64,000 nucleotides of DNA from M3007 sp041736625. Lineage in GTDB: Bacteria > Bacteroidota > Bacteroidia > Chitinophagales > Saprospiraceae. The stretch spans positions 27,174-91,173 of the forward strand of contig JBGSTG010000007.1 of assembly GCA_041736625.1 (NCBI GenBank), in the 5' to 3' direction. The position numbers and the translations under genes were made by a program. Below the pieces are notes generated by a model. It was not told the DNA's origin and did not search any database. It saw nothing but the letters and a program-made list of their open reading frames with translations. Below, in pieces: positions 24,604 to 33,696 of the stretch (position 1 is the stretch's first letter; each line of letters starts with the position of its first letter).

Positions 24604-27600
24604 ATGCGACCGACGTTTTTTTTGTTGATCATCACAGCCCTGACTGCCTGTACGGTGTACGCGCCTGTGGAGAACACCACCCAATCCACCCTGCAGCGGA
24701 AGTCCGGACCCTACGAGCACCTCGCCTGGATCAGGGCGTGGCCCGACACCACATTCGATTGGCAGGGCTGGCAGCGCATGCTGCAGGAGGTGCGCAGGCA
24801 ACCGGTTGACCTGCGTTCTGCCGATCCCTGTGCCCCTCAGCCGCAAGGACAATGGACCTTGCAGGGGCCGGCCAACGTAGCCGGACGTGTCAACGCCCTG
24901 GCCCTGCACCCTCAAAATGACGATATTCTGCTCGCCGGCTTCTCCGGAGGCGGTATTTTTAAAACCACTGACGGCGGGGTCAACTGGAAACCTGTGTTCG
25001 ATGACCAGCCCGAGTTGTCCATCGGCGACATCACCTACGACCCGCAAAACCCGGCTGTCGTGTACGCAGGCACCGGAGACCCCAACATGCCGTTCAACGT
25101 GTTCAACGGCAGGGGGCTGTACCGCAGCACCGACGGCGGCGAATCCTGGCACTACCTCGCACTCGAACAACAAGGCATCGTCTCCAAAGTGGTGGTCGAT
25201 CCGCTCAACCCCCAAACGCTTTATGTGGCCTGCATGGGCAACCCCTATGTGCGCGACAACGAAAGGGGGGTGTACAAGAGCACCGACGGCGGCCTCACCT
25301 GGTCAAAAGTACTGTTCGTGAGCAACCAGGCCGGCGCCAGCGACCTGGTCATCAACCCGCAAAATCCGAATATCCTGTACGCCTCTTTCTGGGATCGCAT
25401 CCGCAGCAACCAGGAGTCGATCGTGTACGGCATCCACGCCCGTGTGTACAAAAGTACCGACGGCGGGCAGACGTGGACGCAACTCGGTGGTGGCCTGCCC
25501 ACAGGGGTGATGGGCCGGACGGGGTTGGCTATCTCCCCCCAAAACCCGGACAAATTGTACGCCGTGTATGTTGACTCGCTGTCTCGTGTGGGCGGACTGT
25601 ACCGCACCACCGACGGTGGTACCACCTGGACCGCCATGAACGTCGTGGCGTTGAGCACCGCATACGCAGATTTCGGGTGGTACTTCGGCAAGGTGCGCAT
25701 CAACCCCAACAACGACGAGGAGGTGTACATCCCGGCCGTTTCGCTTTGGCGCAAAGACGCCGGGAGCAACGCCTGGCTGGTTGGCGCCAATGCCCACGCC
25801 GATGTGCACGACCTGGTCTTCGGCAGCTCCGGCAGGCGATATCTGGGCTGCGACGGCGGCGTGTACCGCAATAATCCGGGTCAATCGTGGACTATGTGCC
25901 TCAATTTGCCCACCACCCAGTGTTATCGCACCGATTTCAACCCCCACCAGCCGGACCAGTATTTCCTCGGCGCCCAGGACAACGGTATCCAGCGCGGCAA
26001 CGGGCAGGATATCAACAACTGGGAATCCCTGTTTTGGGCCGACGGATTTCGTTGCGCCTTCTCACCCATCAGCCCGGACACCTTCTGGGTGGAAACCCAA
26101 AACGGCGCCATACACAGCACCATTGATGGCGGCATTTCCTGGGACTACGGCCAGGAAGCGCTCGGCACCAGCGACCGCGTCAACTGGGACATGCCCTTTT
26201 TCCTCAGCCCGCACAACCCCGAATTGCTTTACGCCGCCACCTACCGCGCCTACATCGGTTCCGTTTCCGGCGGCTGGGGGCCTATTTCCGGCGACTTGAC
26301 CGACGGCGTCATCTACGGACCTCGTTTTCATACGGTATCGTGCATGAACGAGTCGCCCGTTCTGGCAGAAAAATTATACGCCGGAACCTCCGACGGGAAC
26401 GTCTGGCGGCGCGAACCCGCCGGCAATTTTGTAAACATCACCGGAAATCTCCCCGAGCGGTACGTTACTTCCGTGCATGGATCGCCAACGTGGCCCAACC
26501 GGATTTTCACTACGCATTCCGGCTATCGCGACAACGAGGAAATTCCGCACATCCATCGCACCGATGATAACGGCGCGACCTGGTTGAACATCACCGGCGA
26601 TCTGCCGCCGGCGCCGGTGAACGACGTCTTTGTCGCACCCCAAACAAACGACAGCGTGCTCATCGCCGCCACCGACGCAGGCGCTTTTTTCTCTACCAAC
26701 GCAGGCGCCAACTGGAAACGCCTGGGAGACAACATGCCCGTGATCCCGGTTTTTGAACTGGCATTCAACCCGGTACGGCGTGAGGTGGTGGCCGCCACTT
26801 TTGCCCGGGGGATATGGACATTCCCGCTGGACTCCCTGCTGTTTCCGGGGGGCAACCCGGCGCCGGTGGCGCTCGCCGGCGCCCTGCAAACCGACGGCGG
26901 GCAACCCATCGCCGCCGTGCGGGTGTCCGGAACCGCCGCCCCTGCTTTCACCAGCCAGGCCGACGGTCTTTACGAACTGACCAGTACAGCACCCTGCACG
27001 GAACAGGGCATCCGCCCGTCGCGCACCGACGGCTGGTTGAACGGCGTGTCCTCCTACGACCTGGTGCTGATCTCCAGACACATTCTGGGGCTGGATACGC
27101 TCGATACCCCCTATCGCATCATCGCCGGCGACGCCAACCGATCGGGCAGCCTGACCACCTTCGACATCGTTGTGTTGCGCAAGCTCATCCTGGGCATCGA
27201 TACGGCCATCGTCGGCAACACCTCCTGGCGTTTCGTGCCGGCCGATTTTGTATTTCCCAATCCGATCAATCCGTTCCAGACCGCGATTCCCGACTCGATA
27301 GCCATCGACCCGCAGGGCGCCTCCCAACCCAATCTCGATTTTATCGGCATCAAAATCGGCGATTTGAACGCTTCTGCCAAAACGGACCTGGGGCCCGGAC
27401 AGCCAGAAGCGCGCGACGCGGCGCCCTGGCCTGTGGAGTTGTCCGATACGGTTATGCAAGCGGGCGAGGCGGTTGACGTGGTGTTGTCCGGTGATTGCAC
27501 CGATCTGGAGGCCTTGCAATTTACCCTGGATTGCATTGGGCCGGATGTGTTCATTGAATCGGTGGAAAGTCTTTGCCCATACGTTGGCGAGGAAAATTTT

Positions 27601-28071
27601 TATCTGAAAGAAAGCCTGCGGATTTGCCTCGAACCCGGCATGTGGCCGCAACGAGCGGCGGGTGTTCAGCCGCTGCTTCGTGTGCGCGTCAGAAGTGCCG
27701 GTGGCGGGCGATTAGCCGAGCATCTGGCCATAAACGCCTTGCCGGTTGCGGCTATGGCCCACATGACGAATGGCGAGATTCGCCGGCCTGTTATACGCTG
27801 GAAAGCGGGCGCCGAGCCGGTGGTGTCGGTCCAGCCCAATCCAATCGGCGGCCAAGGCGCGTACCTGTTCGTCAGGGGGCCGGTGGACGCGACTTTCCGT
27901 TGCACCGTTTTCGACAGCGGGGGCATTCGCCATGGTGAGCTCCAGGGAAGGGTTGGTCAGCCGCTGCACCTTTCCGAAGTGCTGTTTGGCCGCAATGGCG
28001 TGTACTACTGCGTGGTAGCATTTGCCGATGGCCACGAGGTTGTGGAAGCGGTGGCCGTTCAGAACCGGTAG
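24604..28071 (+). CDS. Large secreted sortilin-like beta-propeller protein with T9SS-like tail
   Basis: 1155 residues from ATG 24604. The N-terminus MRPTFFLLIITALTAC looks like a lipoprotein signal with C16, although a T9SS cargo would not normally be lipidated. Residues about 80-740 contain many BNR/Asp-box motifs (KTTDGGVNWKPV, RSTDGGESWHYL, KSTDGGLTWSKV, RTTDGGTTWTAM), giving a VPS10/sortilin-type multi-bladed propeller. Residues about 755-930 are a carboxypeptidase-regulatory-like segment followed by a dockerin-like stretch (SYDLVLISRHILG, GDANRSGSLTTFDIVVLRK). A cohesin-like region follows, then a C-terminal PNPIGGQGAYLFV, GVYYCVVAF end resembling T9SS type A. Such proteins are usually extracellular; some are glycosidases, but no catalytic site is evident here. 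Confidence 0.82.
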   Translation: MRPTFFLLIITALTACTVYAPVENTTQSTLQRKSGPYEHLAWIRAWPDTTFDWQGWQRMLQEVRRQPVDLRSADPCAPQPQGQWTLQGPANVAGRVNALALHPQNDDILLAGFSGGGIFKTTDGGVNWKPVFDDQPELSIGDITYDPQNPAVVYAGTGDPNMPFNVFNGRGLYRSTDGGESWHYLALEQQGIVSKVVVDPLNPQTLYVACMGNPYVRDNERGVYKSTDGGLTWSKVLFVSNQAGASDLVINPQNPNILYASFWDRIRSNQESIVYGIHARVYKSTDGGQTWTQLGGGLPTGVMGRTGLAISPQNPDKLYAVYVDSLSRVGGLYRTTDGGTTWTAMNVVALSTAYADFGWYFGKVRINPNNDEEVYIPAVSLWRKDAGSNAWLVGANAHADVHDLVFGSSGRRYLGCDGGVYRNNPGQSWTMCLNLPTTQCYRTDFNPHQPDQYFLGAQDNGIQRGNGQDINNWESLFWADGFRCAFSPISPDTFWVETQNGAIHSTIDGGISWDYGQEALGTSDRVNWDMPFFLSPHNPELLYAATYRAYIGSVSGGWGPISGDLTDGVIYGPRFHTVSCMNESPVLAEKLYAGTSDGNVWRREPAGNFVNITGNLPERYVTSVHGSPTWPNRIFTTHSGYRDNEEIPHIHRTDDNGATWLNITGDLPPAPVNDVFVAPQTNDSVLIAATDAGAFFSTNAGANWKRLGDNMPVIPVFELAFNPVRREVVAATFARGIWTFPLDSLLFPGGNPAPVALAGALQTDGGQPIAAVRVSGTAAPAFTSQADGLYELTSTAPCTEQGIRPSRTDGWLNGVSSYDLVLISRHILGLDTLDTPYRIIAGDANRSGSLTTFDIVVLRKLILGIDTAIVGNTSWRFVPADFVFPNPINPFQTAIPDSIAIDPQGASQPNLDFIGIKIGDLNASAKTDLGPGQPEARDAAPWPVELSDTVMQAGEAVDVVLSGDCTDLEALQFTLDCIGPDVFIESVESLCPYVGEENFYLKESLRICLEPGMWPQRAAGVQPLLRVRVRSAGGGRLAEHLAINALPVAAMAHMTNGEIRRPVIRWKAGAEPVVSVQPNPIGGQGAYLFVRGPVDATFRCTVFDSGGIRHGELQGRVGQPLHLSEVLFGRNGVYYCVVAFADGHEVVEAVAVQNR

Positions 28072-28088
28072 GGTAGGGGTGGCGGTTT

Positions 28089-29363
28089 TTATACGGACTG
28101 CACGCCGGCCTCCCGGATCTCCTGTGGGTTGCGGCAGCCGGAGAGCCCCATGGTCAGCTCCAGTTCGGCCACCAGGTTTTCCAACAGCGCCTCTACCCCG
28201 CGTTGTCCGCCAATACGCAATGCATAGCAATAGGGGCGGCCTATGCCTACGGCGTCGGCGCCCAGGGCCAGGGCCTTGTAAATGTCGGCGCCGGAACGCA
28301 CGCCGCTGTCGAACAGCACCGGGATACGCCCGCGAACAACCTCTGCTATAGCGGGTAATGCCGAAATGGCGCTGACGGATCCGTCGACCTGCCGGCCGCC
28401 GTGATTGGAGATGTATATACCGGCAACGCCATAATCAATGGCTTTGCGCGCATCATCGGGGTGCAGGATACCTTTTACGATGATCGGCAGTCGGGTGTTC
28501 CGGCGCAAAAACGCCAGGTCGCTCCAGGTGATGTTTGGCCTGGAATAAATGGACGTGAACAGACGCACGGCGCGCAACCCGGCGCCGGTGCGCAGGTTGC
28601 GCCACGTGTTGCCCGGATGCCGGCGGTTGGCCTGGTACAGGGTGGCCAGTGCGCTCCATGTGATGCGGGCCCGGGGCCCTGGCGGCGGCGAAAACGACTG
28701 CGCCAACCGCTGGAAGACCGGATCGGAGGTGTACTGGGCCAGGCCCATCCCCTGCAGAAACGGGAGAAAGCCGAGGTCCAGGTCGCTGGTGCGCCAGCCC
28801 AGCATGGTGGTGTCCAGTGTGAGTACCAGGGCGGAGCAGCCACTGGCTTCGGCCCGTTGCAGGAAGTTGACCACCAGTTCGTCGGACTTGCTCCAGTACA
28901 GCTGAAACCACCGGGGTGAATCGCCCATGGCAGACGCGCAGGTTTCCATGTTCACGGATGCCTGGTTCGAAAAAATATAGGGAATGCCCAGGGCGGCGGC
29001 AGCCCGGGCCACTGCGAGGTCGGCCAAAGGGTGCGCCATCTCCAGGGCGCCAATCGGCGCAAGAAAAACCGGCGCCGGCCATTGCTGGTCGAGCAGAGAC
29101 ACCGCCAGGGTGCGCATCTCTACATGCTGCATCATCCGGGGGGTGATGCGCAGGCGGTCGAAGTCGGACTCGTTGGCCCGCATGGTCAGCCCCTGTCCGG
29201 CGCCCCCATGGATGTACGACCAGGCGGAAGCCGACATGCGCTGCCTCGCCTTTGCCAACAGCGCGCCATAGGTGCTGGGTATCAACGGACGAATACCGGC
29301 GGCGCCGTTCGTGTATATGGCGCGCTGCCGTTCAGGGGCGGAGGGTAGATGGGAAGGGGGCAT
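28089..29363 (-). CDS. FMN-dependent alpha-hydroxy-acid oxidising enzyme (lactate oxidase/monooxygenase type)
   Basis: 424 residues; a TIM-barrel flavoprotein of the glycolate oxidase/lactate dehydrogenase family that oxidises L-2-hydroxy acids such as lactate to the keto acid. Visible: the FMN-phosphate and active-site motif ISNHGGRQVDG with catalytic H321, the preceding lysine in PIIVKGILHPDDA, substrate Tyr in FQLYWSKS, and the C-terminal FMN loop FDSGVRSGADIYKALALGAD. The N-terminal part (SASAWSYIHGGAGQGLTMRANE) and the 50-residue insertion before strand 5 are more like lactate 2-monooxygenases than E. coli LldD. It has no membrane segment, so it is probably soluble. It is convergent with the propeller gene (17 bases between stops). 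Confidence 0.88.
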   Translation of the reverse strand: MPPSHLPSAPERQRAIYTNGAAGIRPLIPSTYGALLAKARQRMSASAWSYIHGGAGQGLTMRANESDFDRLRITPRMMQHVEMRTLAVSLLDQQWPAPVFLAPIGALEMAHPLADLAVARAAAALGIPYIFSNQASVNMETCASAMGDSPRWFQLYWSKSDELVVNFLQRAEASGCSALVLTLDTTMLGWRTSDLDLGFLPFLQGMGLAQYTSDPVFQRLAQSFSPPPGPRARITWSALATLYQANRRHPGNTWRNLRTGAGLRAVRLFTSIYSRPNITWSDLAFLRRNTRLPIIVKGILHPDDARKAIDYGVAGIYISNHGGRQVDGSVSAISALPAIAEVVRGRIPVLFDSGVRSGADIYKALALGADAVGIGRPYCYALRIGGQRGVEALLENLVAELELTMGLSGCRNPQEIREAGVQSV

Positions 29364-29425
29364 GGCATTTAATCGTTAGCAGAATAATTATTGGCCCAAA
29401 AAGACGTTGAAGCGTCAATTGGGAT

Positions 29426-29433
29426 TACATTTG
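29426..29433 (+). promoter_or_regulatory. -7 promoter box for rlpA
   Basis: TACATTTG is an exact TAnnTTTG match; a TTG at 29407-29409 lies 16 bases upstream, shorter than the usual spacing. The predicted leader to the ATG at 29511 is about 70 bases. Confidence 0.4.
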
Positions 29434-29510
29434 CTTAACAAATGTCCGGCGAAAGCGCCGTTAGTTCTTTGCAAATATCCACTTAAACCCTGCAGTGTTT
29501 CGTCATTAAC

Positions 29511-30389
29511 ATGAAAAACATGACTAAATTAACCTTTGGCTGTTTAACTGCCGCATTATTGGTCGCAATCCACCTTCCTGGTTTGTGCCAGACCCCCGAG
29601 CCCGAATACGGAAAAGCCGCCTACTATTCCGACAAATTGCAAGGCCGAAAAACCTCCAGCGGAGAGCCTTACGACAAAGCCAAGCTCACCTGCGCGCACA
29701 AAACCCACCCGTTCGGAACCACTTTGCGCATCACGCGTGTGGACAACAATATGTCTGTACTGGTCAAGGTGAATGATCGCGGGCCCTTTCATGAGGGTTA
29801 TGTGGTAGATCTGTCGCGTGCTGCTGCGGAAAAGATCGACCTGGTGAAAGCGGGTGTCGCGCGCGTCAAGGTGGAAGTTGCAGACAATGCGGCCACGGTA
29901 GCCGCCACGGCCGTGCCGCCCTCCAACCCGGCGCCACCGCCGCCAACGGGTACCCAGGCAGCTACGACCACCACCGCCGCCCCGACTTCTACGGTAAACC
30001 GCATGTTGCCGGCACAAGTCAACACATCGCCGGCACAGCCGGCGACCACTGCCGCACAACAGACCTCGTCTGCCGCACAACAGACGGCGCCACAAGTGCA
30101 GTCCAAACTCTTTCAGGTACAGATCACGCAGGAAGAAAAAAAGGGTTACGGAGTGCAACTTGCCGTGCTGAGCAACACCTCCCAGTTGCTGGAGGAACTG
30201 GCCAAAATGAAAAATGTGTGGCCGGGGAAAGTGCTGGTCGCCAAACTGACGGACGACAAAGGCGCGGTTACCGGCTACAAATTATTGGTTGGCCCGTACC
30301 CCGACAAGGAGACGGCAGCGAAGGCCCAAAAGGCCGCCGCTTCAAAGGGCTATCCGAAATGTTACGTGGTGGCGTTGGATTCGATTTGA
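29511..30389 (+). CDS. rlpA: RlpA-like septal lytic transglycosylase with SPOR domain
   Basis: 292 residues. Signal peptide residues 1-26 (cut after GLC-Q). Residues 33-118 are the double-psi beta-barrel RlpA domain: GKAAYYSDKLQGRKTSSGE, CAHKTHPFGT (H63/H66 region) and NDRGPF with D89, followed by D100. Known RlpA proteins bind denuded glycan strands and, in some species, cleave them during septum or rod-tip separation. Residues 130-200 are an Ala/Thr/Pro/Gln linker. Residues about 210-290 form a SPOR domain (YGVQLAVLSN, YKLLVGPYPDKETA), which directs proteins to division-site peptidoglycan. Location: periplasm. A second ATG three codons downstream (29520) is an alternative start. Confidence 0.88.
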   Translation: MKNMTKLTFGCLTAALLVAIHLPGLCQTPEPEYGKAAYYSDKLQGRKTSSGEPYDKAKLTCAHKTHPFGTTLRITRVDNNMSVLVKVNDRGPFHEGYVVDLSRAAAEKIDLVKAGVARVKVEVADNAATVAATAVPPSNPAPPPPTGTQAATTTTAAPTSTVNRMLPAQVNTSPAQPATTAAQQTSSAAQQTAPQVQSKLFQVQITQEEKKGYGVQLAVLSNTSQLLEELAKMKNVWPGKVLVAKLTDDKGAVTGYKLLVGPYPDKETAAKAQKAAASKGYPKCYVVALDSI

Positions 30390-30391
30390 GG

Positions 30392-30751
30392 TCAGGCGGA
30401 GAAAGACGTGCCGCAACCGCAGGTGTCGGTGGCATTGGGGTTGTTGAAGGTGAATCCGCGGTTGTCCAGCCCCTGAACAAAATCGATCACCATGCCCAGC
30501 AGATAAATGCCGTGCGCTTTGTTCATGGCCACGCGAATGCCTTGTATATCGAACAGTTCGTCGGCTTCCTGCACCTGGTCAAAAGCCAGCACATAGGTGA
30601 ACCCGGAGCAGCCGCCGCCTTTGACGCCGACCCGAAGGCAGTAGTCGGCGGGCACCTTTTCGGTTATTCGAATGGTACGGAGTTGTTCTACCGCACTGTC
30701 GGTAAGGGTGACCGGTGTGATGGTCGTTTTTTCTTGCAAAGTGGCTTCCAT
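30392..30751 (-). CDS. A-type iron-sulfur carrier (IscA/ErpA/HesB family)
   Basis: 119 residues. The three cluster-ligand cysteines are present at C48 (GVKGGGCSGF) and C111/C113 (DTCGCGTSF), with the conserved GFTFNNPNAT just before. These proteins carry Fe-S clusters from the assembly scaffold to apo-enzymes in the cytoplasm. The N-terminal 12 residues are an extension. It converges with rlpA, the stops being only 2 bases apart. Upstream, CAAAGTTA at 30776-30783 is an exact -7 box on the minus strand. IscA and ErpA cannot be told apart here. Confidence 0.9.
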   Translation of the reverse strand: MEATLQEKTTITPVTLTDSAVEQLRTIRITEKVPADYCLRVGVKGGGCSGFTYVLAFDQVQEADELFDIQGIRVAMNKAHGIYLLGMVIDFVQGLDNRGFTFNNPNATDTCGCGTSFSA

Positions 30752-30775
30752 AAAATCAATCTAAATAAAGAGAAG

Positions 30776-30838
30776 CAAAGTTATCCGTTTTAACGCGAGA
30801 ACCAGCCAAAAAGTTTATTCCCGGGAAATTTACCTTTG
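30776..30838. promoter_or_regulatory. Divergent promoter region
   Basis: Two exact -7 boxes point away from each other: TAACTTTG on the minus strand (30776-30783) for the Fe-S carrier and TACCTTTG on the plus strand (30831-30838) for the DUF7935-like gene. A CAAA at 30807-30810 lies 23 bases from the minus-strand box and could be its -33 element. Confidence 0.5.
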
Positions 30839-30871
30839 CGCGCTAAACCTGCCGAACGCAACACAAGCACT

Positions 30872-31396
30872 ATGGAAGCATTTTTTGAAATTTTGAAGTA
30901 CACCATCCCTTCGCTGGTGGTATTCGCCACCGCTTATTTTATCTTGCAGCAGCAAATAGAGGAGCAGAACAGCAGGATGGCTGCCCGTTTGCGCAGCGAG
31001 GGTCTGAAACGCACGCTTCCGCTCCGGTTGCAGGCTTATGAGCGGTTGATCCTGTTGTGCGACCGGGCGGCCATTCCGAATGCGCTGCTCCGTGTCCGGA
31101 TGCCGGGTATGGACACCGGTACGCTAAAAGGCGCGTTGATGCTCGCCATCAACCAGGAGTTTGAGCACAACACCTCCCAGCAATTGTACGTGTCCGACAC
31201 GTTGTGGCAAATCATACGCTTGGCCAAGGAGGACACCCTGCAGACGATCACCAAGGCGGCGGAGGGGTTACCGCCCGAAGATCCGGATGAGCAGTTCATC
31301 AACCGCTTGTTCGCCGTGCTGACCGAAATCGGCGAGCCTTCCTCGCTTCAGCGGGCTGCAATTGCTACGCGTACAGAGGCCGGCGCCTTGTTTTGA
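30872..31396 (+). CDS. Small membrane-anchored protein, DUF7935-like
   Basis: 174 residues from ATG 30872 (MEAFFEILKYTIP); the earlier GTG-type start at 30836 overlaps the promoter box. Residues 5-27 are one transmembrane helix near the N-terminus, followed by a charged helix (EEQNSRMAARLRSEG) and a globular part with LPLRLQAYERLILLCDR and AINQEFEHNTSQQLYVSDTLW. This pattern fits a conserved Bacteroidota family that I recall as DUF7935, of unknown function; the match is from memory and moderate. It lies just before the probable replication origin, with no gene between it and dnaA. Confidence 0.7.
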   Translation: MEAFFEILKYTIPSLVVFATAYFILQQQIEEQNSRMAARLRSEGLKRTLPLRLQAYERLILLCDRAAIPNALLRVRMPGMDTGTLKGALMLAINQEFEHNTSQQLYVSDTLWQIIRLAKEDTLQTITKAAEGLPPEDPDEQFINRLFAVLTEIGEPSSLQRAAIATRTEAGALF

Positions 31397-32009
31397 CCCC
31401 TTCCGGAAAAAAATGTGGATAACCCAATGGGTTTTCAACACTATGTGGAAAACGCCTGACGGGCGCAGGCGGCTGTTCACCCTGTGCCAAATGGTCTTCT
31501 GGAATGTGGAAAACACAAAAAAAGAGTGTTTATAACAATATATTTACAAGAAAAAAATGACCGCAATTTCGCAAGGCCGGCTTCCCCGACGAAGCGCATT
31601 CGCGAAAACGCACAGCACCCAAATTCTGATTTTAACAATTGACAATCAGCCAGGTTCATATATGGATGACTGTCGTTAAATGGAATTGGTCGCGAACAGA
31701 TGACAAACGGAATTTATCGCTTACGGCTTATATTATTTTATTTTTACTGATTATTTCGGCTTATTATTTTTCTATTGGCGCGAATAGTAAGTTGATCTTT
31801 GTGCCGGCGATTTTGGGGTTATGAGCAAAAAAATACATATAATCATTTTGCACGGATGAGAATGTGAGCAAATTTTTATCGAAAAAAAAGCGGCGGGAGG
31901 GAGTGCGTCCCAAAAAAAAGCCCCATCTTTGTCATCCGTTTTTTCGGGAACGGCTCAACAAAATTCACCTTACAAGGCTGAGCTCCATCATCCAAATTTG
32001 CCGTAGAGC
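31397..32009. other. Probable chromosomal replication origin (oriC) upstream of dnaA
   Basis: This 613-base gap directly precedes dnaA. It holds three DnaA boxes in the same orientation: TGTGGATAA (31414-31422, perfect), TGTGGAAAA (31444-31452) and TGTGGAAAA (31505-31513), plus a one-mismatch opposite-strand box TTTTCAACA (31432-31440). They are followed by an AT-rich stretch (31514-31557) suited to unwinding. The rest (31558-32009) is AT-rich with A runs; a 53-codon ORF from ATG 31666 with one hydrophobic segment is probably chance. A one-mismatch -7 box (CAAATTTG, 31993-32000) lies just before dnaA. Confidence 0.75.
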
Positions 32010-33431
32010 ATGAGAAAAGACTGCTACATGGTGTGGGACGATTGTCTGCGTACCATCAAAAAGAATGTTCCTCCCCAAACGTTTAAAACGTGGTTCGAGC
32101 CCATAAAGCCGGTCACGTTGGAAAAGGACGTCCTGACCATTCAGGTGCCCAATAAGTTTTTCTATGAATGGCTGGAAGAGCATTTTATTCAACTCATCAA
32201 GAGCAGTATCCGGCAGGAGTTGGGTGAGCGTGGCCGTCTGGTGTATCAATTCACGCCCAATGGCGCGCCGGCAGCGACGGCGAATCTGAATGCTGGTCCG
32301 TCTTCCGAGAAGGACGACGAGCCTGTGCCCGGTGTGTTTTCGGCGGATGCGATCCGCAATCCTTTTGTTATTCCGGGCATCCGCCGCACCAAAGTGGATC
32401 CCCAACTCAATGCGCAGTACACCTTTGAAAATTACATAGAGGGCGACTGCAACCGGCTTGCCCGCAACGCCGGGATGGCGGTTGCCGACAAACCCGGGGG
32501 GACGGCCTTCAACCCGATGGTCATCTACGGGCAATCGGGCTTGGGCAAAACGCACCTGGCCCAGGCCATCGGCAACGAAATTTACCGCCGGTACGACAGC
32601 AAGCAAGTGTTATACGTGTCGGCCGAGAAATTCACAAACCAGGTGGTGCAGTCGATCAAGACCAACTCCACCAACGAGTTTGTCAATTTTTACCAGGCTA
32701 TTGATGTGCTCATCATAGACGACATCCAGTTTATCTCCGGAAAGCAAAAAACCCAGGAGATCTTTTTTCACATCTTCAACCAGCTCCATCAGAACGGCAA
32801 GCAGGTGATCCTCACGTCCGACAAGGCGCCCAAAGACCTGGTCGGTATTGAAGACCGCCTGATCTCTCGCTTCAAGTGGGGGCTGAGCGCCGACCTGCAG
32901 GCGCCCGACCTGGAAACACGCATGGCCATTCTGGAACTGAAAGTGGAGCACGAGGGAGTCAACATCCCGAACGACGTGTTGGAGTTCGTCTGTTACAACA
33001 TCAAAAACAACGTGCGCGAACTGCAAGGCGTGATGATTTCCCTGCTGGCGCAGTCCACCCTGATCAACCGCAAGATCGACCTGGACCTGGCCCGCGAGGT
33101 GATCCGCAGCTTTGTGACCAACGTGAACAAGGAGATCACCATTGAATTCATCCAGGAGACGGTGGCCGAGCACTACAACGTGCCGGTGGAACGCCTCAAA
33201 CAGGAGACCCGCAAGCGCAACGTGGTCATTGCCCGCCAGCTTTCGATGTTCCTGGCCAAAAAGCTCACCAACAAATCGCTGAAAGCCATCGGCGAAATCT
33301 TTGGCGGCCGCGACCACTCCACCGTCATCTATTCCTGCCGCGCCGTGCAGGATATGATGGATACCGACGCCGCTTTCAAGGAAACGGTGGCCGACATCGA
33401 AAAGAAAATTCGCATGAGCCTGAACGCATAA
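32010..33431 (+). CDS. dnaA: Chromosomal replication initiator DnaA
   Basis: 473 residues, normal length. It binds DnaA boxes and opens oriC in an ATP-dependent way. Domain I (residues 1-85) starts DCLRTIKKNVPPQTFKTWF; domain II (about 86-130) is a Gly/Ala/Pro linker; domain III is the AAA+ core with Walker A GQSGLGKT (174-181), Walker B VLIIDDIQF and the sensor LTSDKAPKDL; domain IV (about 365-473) has the DNA-binding signature GRDHSTVIYSCR. The ATG at 32010 is 10 bases after a near-consensus -7 box, so the message may be almost leaderless. DnaA boxes upstream suggest autoregulation. dnaN and recF do not follow; tRNA genes do. Confidence 0.97.
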   Translation: MRKDCYMVWDDCLRTIKKNVPPQTFKTWFEPIKPVTLEKDVLTIQVPNKFFYEWLEEHFIQLIKSSIRQELGERGRLVYQFTPNGAPAATANLNAGPSSEKDDEPVPGVFSADAIRNPFVIPGIRRTKVDPQLNAQYTFENYIEGDCNRLARNAGMAVADKPGGTAFNPMVIYGQSGLGKTHLAQAIGNEIYRRYDSKQVLYVSAEKFTNQVVQSIKTNSTNEFVNFYQAIDVLIIDDIQFISGKQKTQEIFFHIFNQLHQNGKQVILTSDKAPKDLVGIEDRLISRFKWGLSADLQAPDLETRMAILELKVEHEGVNIPNDVLEFVCYNIKNNVRELQGVMISLLAQSTLINRKIDLDLAREVIRSFVTNVNKEITIEFIQETVAEHYNVPVERLKQETRKRNVVIARQLSMFLAKKLTNKSLKAIGEIFGGRDHSTVIYSCRAVQDMMDTDAAFKETVADIEKKIRMSLNA

Positions 33432-33464
33432 TCGCGACCCGTAAAAAAAATCTGCGCCGCTATA

Positions 33465-33497
33465 TTTGGTTTATTGCAGCAGATGCCCCTATCTTTG
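33465..33497 (+). promoter_or_regulatory. Promoter of the tRNA cluster
   Basis: TTTG at 33465-33468, 21 bases, TATCTTTG at 33490-33497 (exact). The tRNA-Ser 5' end at 33508 is 10 bases beyond the box, so the primary transcript begins almost at the mature 5' end. Confidence 0.65.
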
Positions 33498-33507
33498 CGA
33501 CCCTCAA

Positions 33508-33599
33508 GGAGAGTTGGGTGAGTGGCTGAAACCACCGGTTTGCTAAACCGACGTACGGGTTAAACCGTACCGAGGGTTCGAATCCCTCACTCTCCGCCA
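33508..33599 (+). tRNA. trnS(gcu): tRNA-Ser (anticodon GCT)
   Basis: 92 bases including an encoded CCA (33597-33599). The acceptor stem GGAGAGT pairs with ACTCTCC; the anticodon loop TTGCTAA gives GCT, reading AGC/AGU; a long variable arm (ACGTACGGGTTAAACCGTAC) marks a class II tRNA; the T arm is GAGGG-TTCGAAT-CCCTC. One C-A mismatch is seen at the base of the anticodon stem. Confidence 0.95.
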
Positions 33600-33605
33600 T
33601 TTTGA

Positions 33606-33632
33606 GTGGGTGTGGGTGTGGATGTGGGTGTG
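33606..33632. repeat. Hexanucleotide run between tRNA genes
   Basis: GTGGGT-type hexamers (about 4.5 units with one GTGGAT variant). The complementary run CCACACCCACACCCACAC occurs at 33760-33777, at the 3' end of the broken tRNA. The same hexamer occurs at the contig junction at 59868-59895. Confidence 0.8.
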
Positions 33633-33696
33633 AACACCGGCTTTTTTGGTTGTTCTCATTTACAGTTGCACTGCACACCCACTTGTTTGTTTAATT

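Noticed and set aside
31666..31824. Small ORF with one hydrophobic segment in the oriC region
   Set aside because: AT-rich region, no promoter box or recognisable family; hydrophobic segments arise easily in such sequence.
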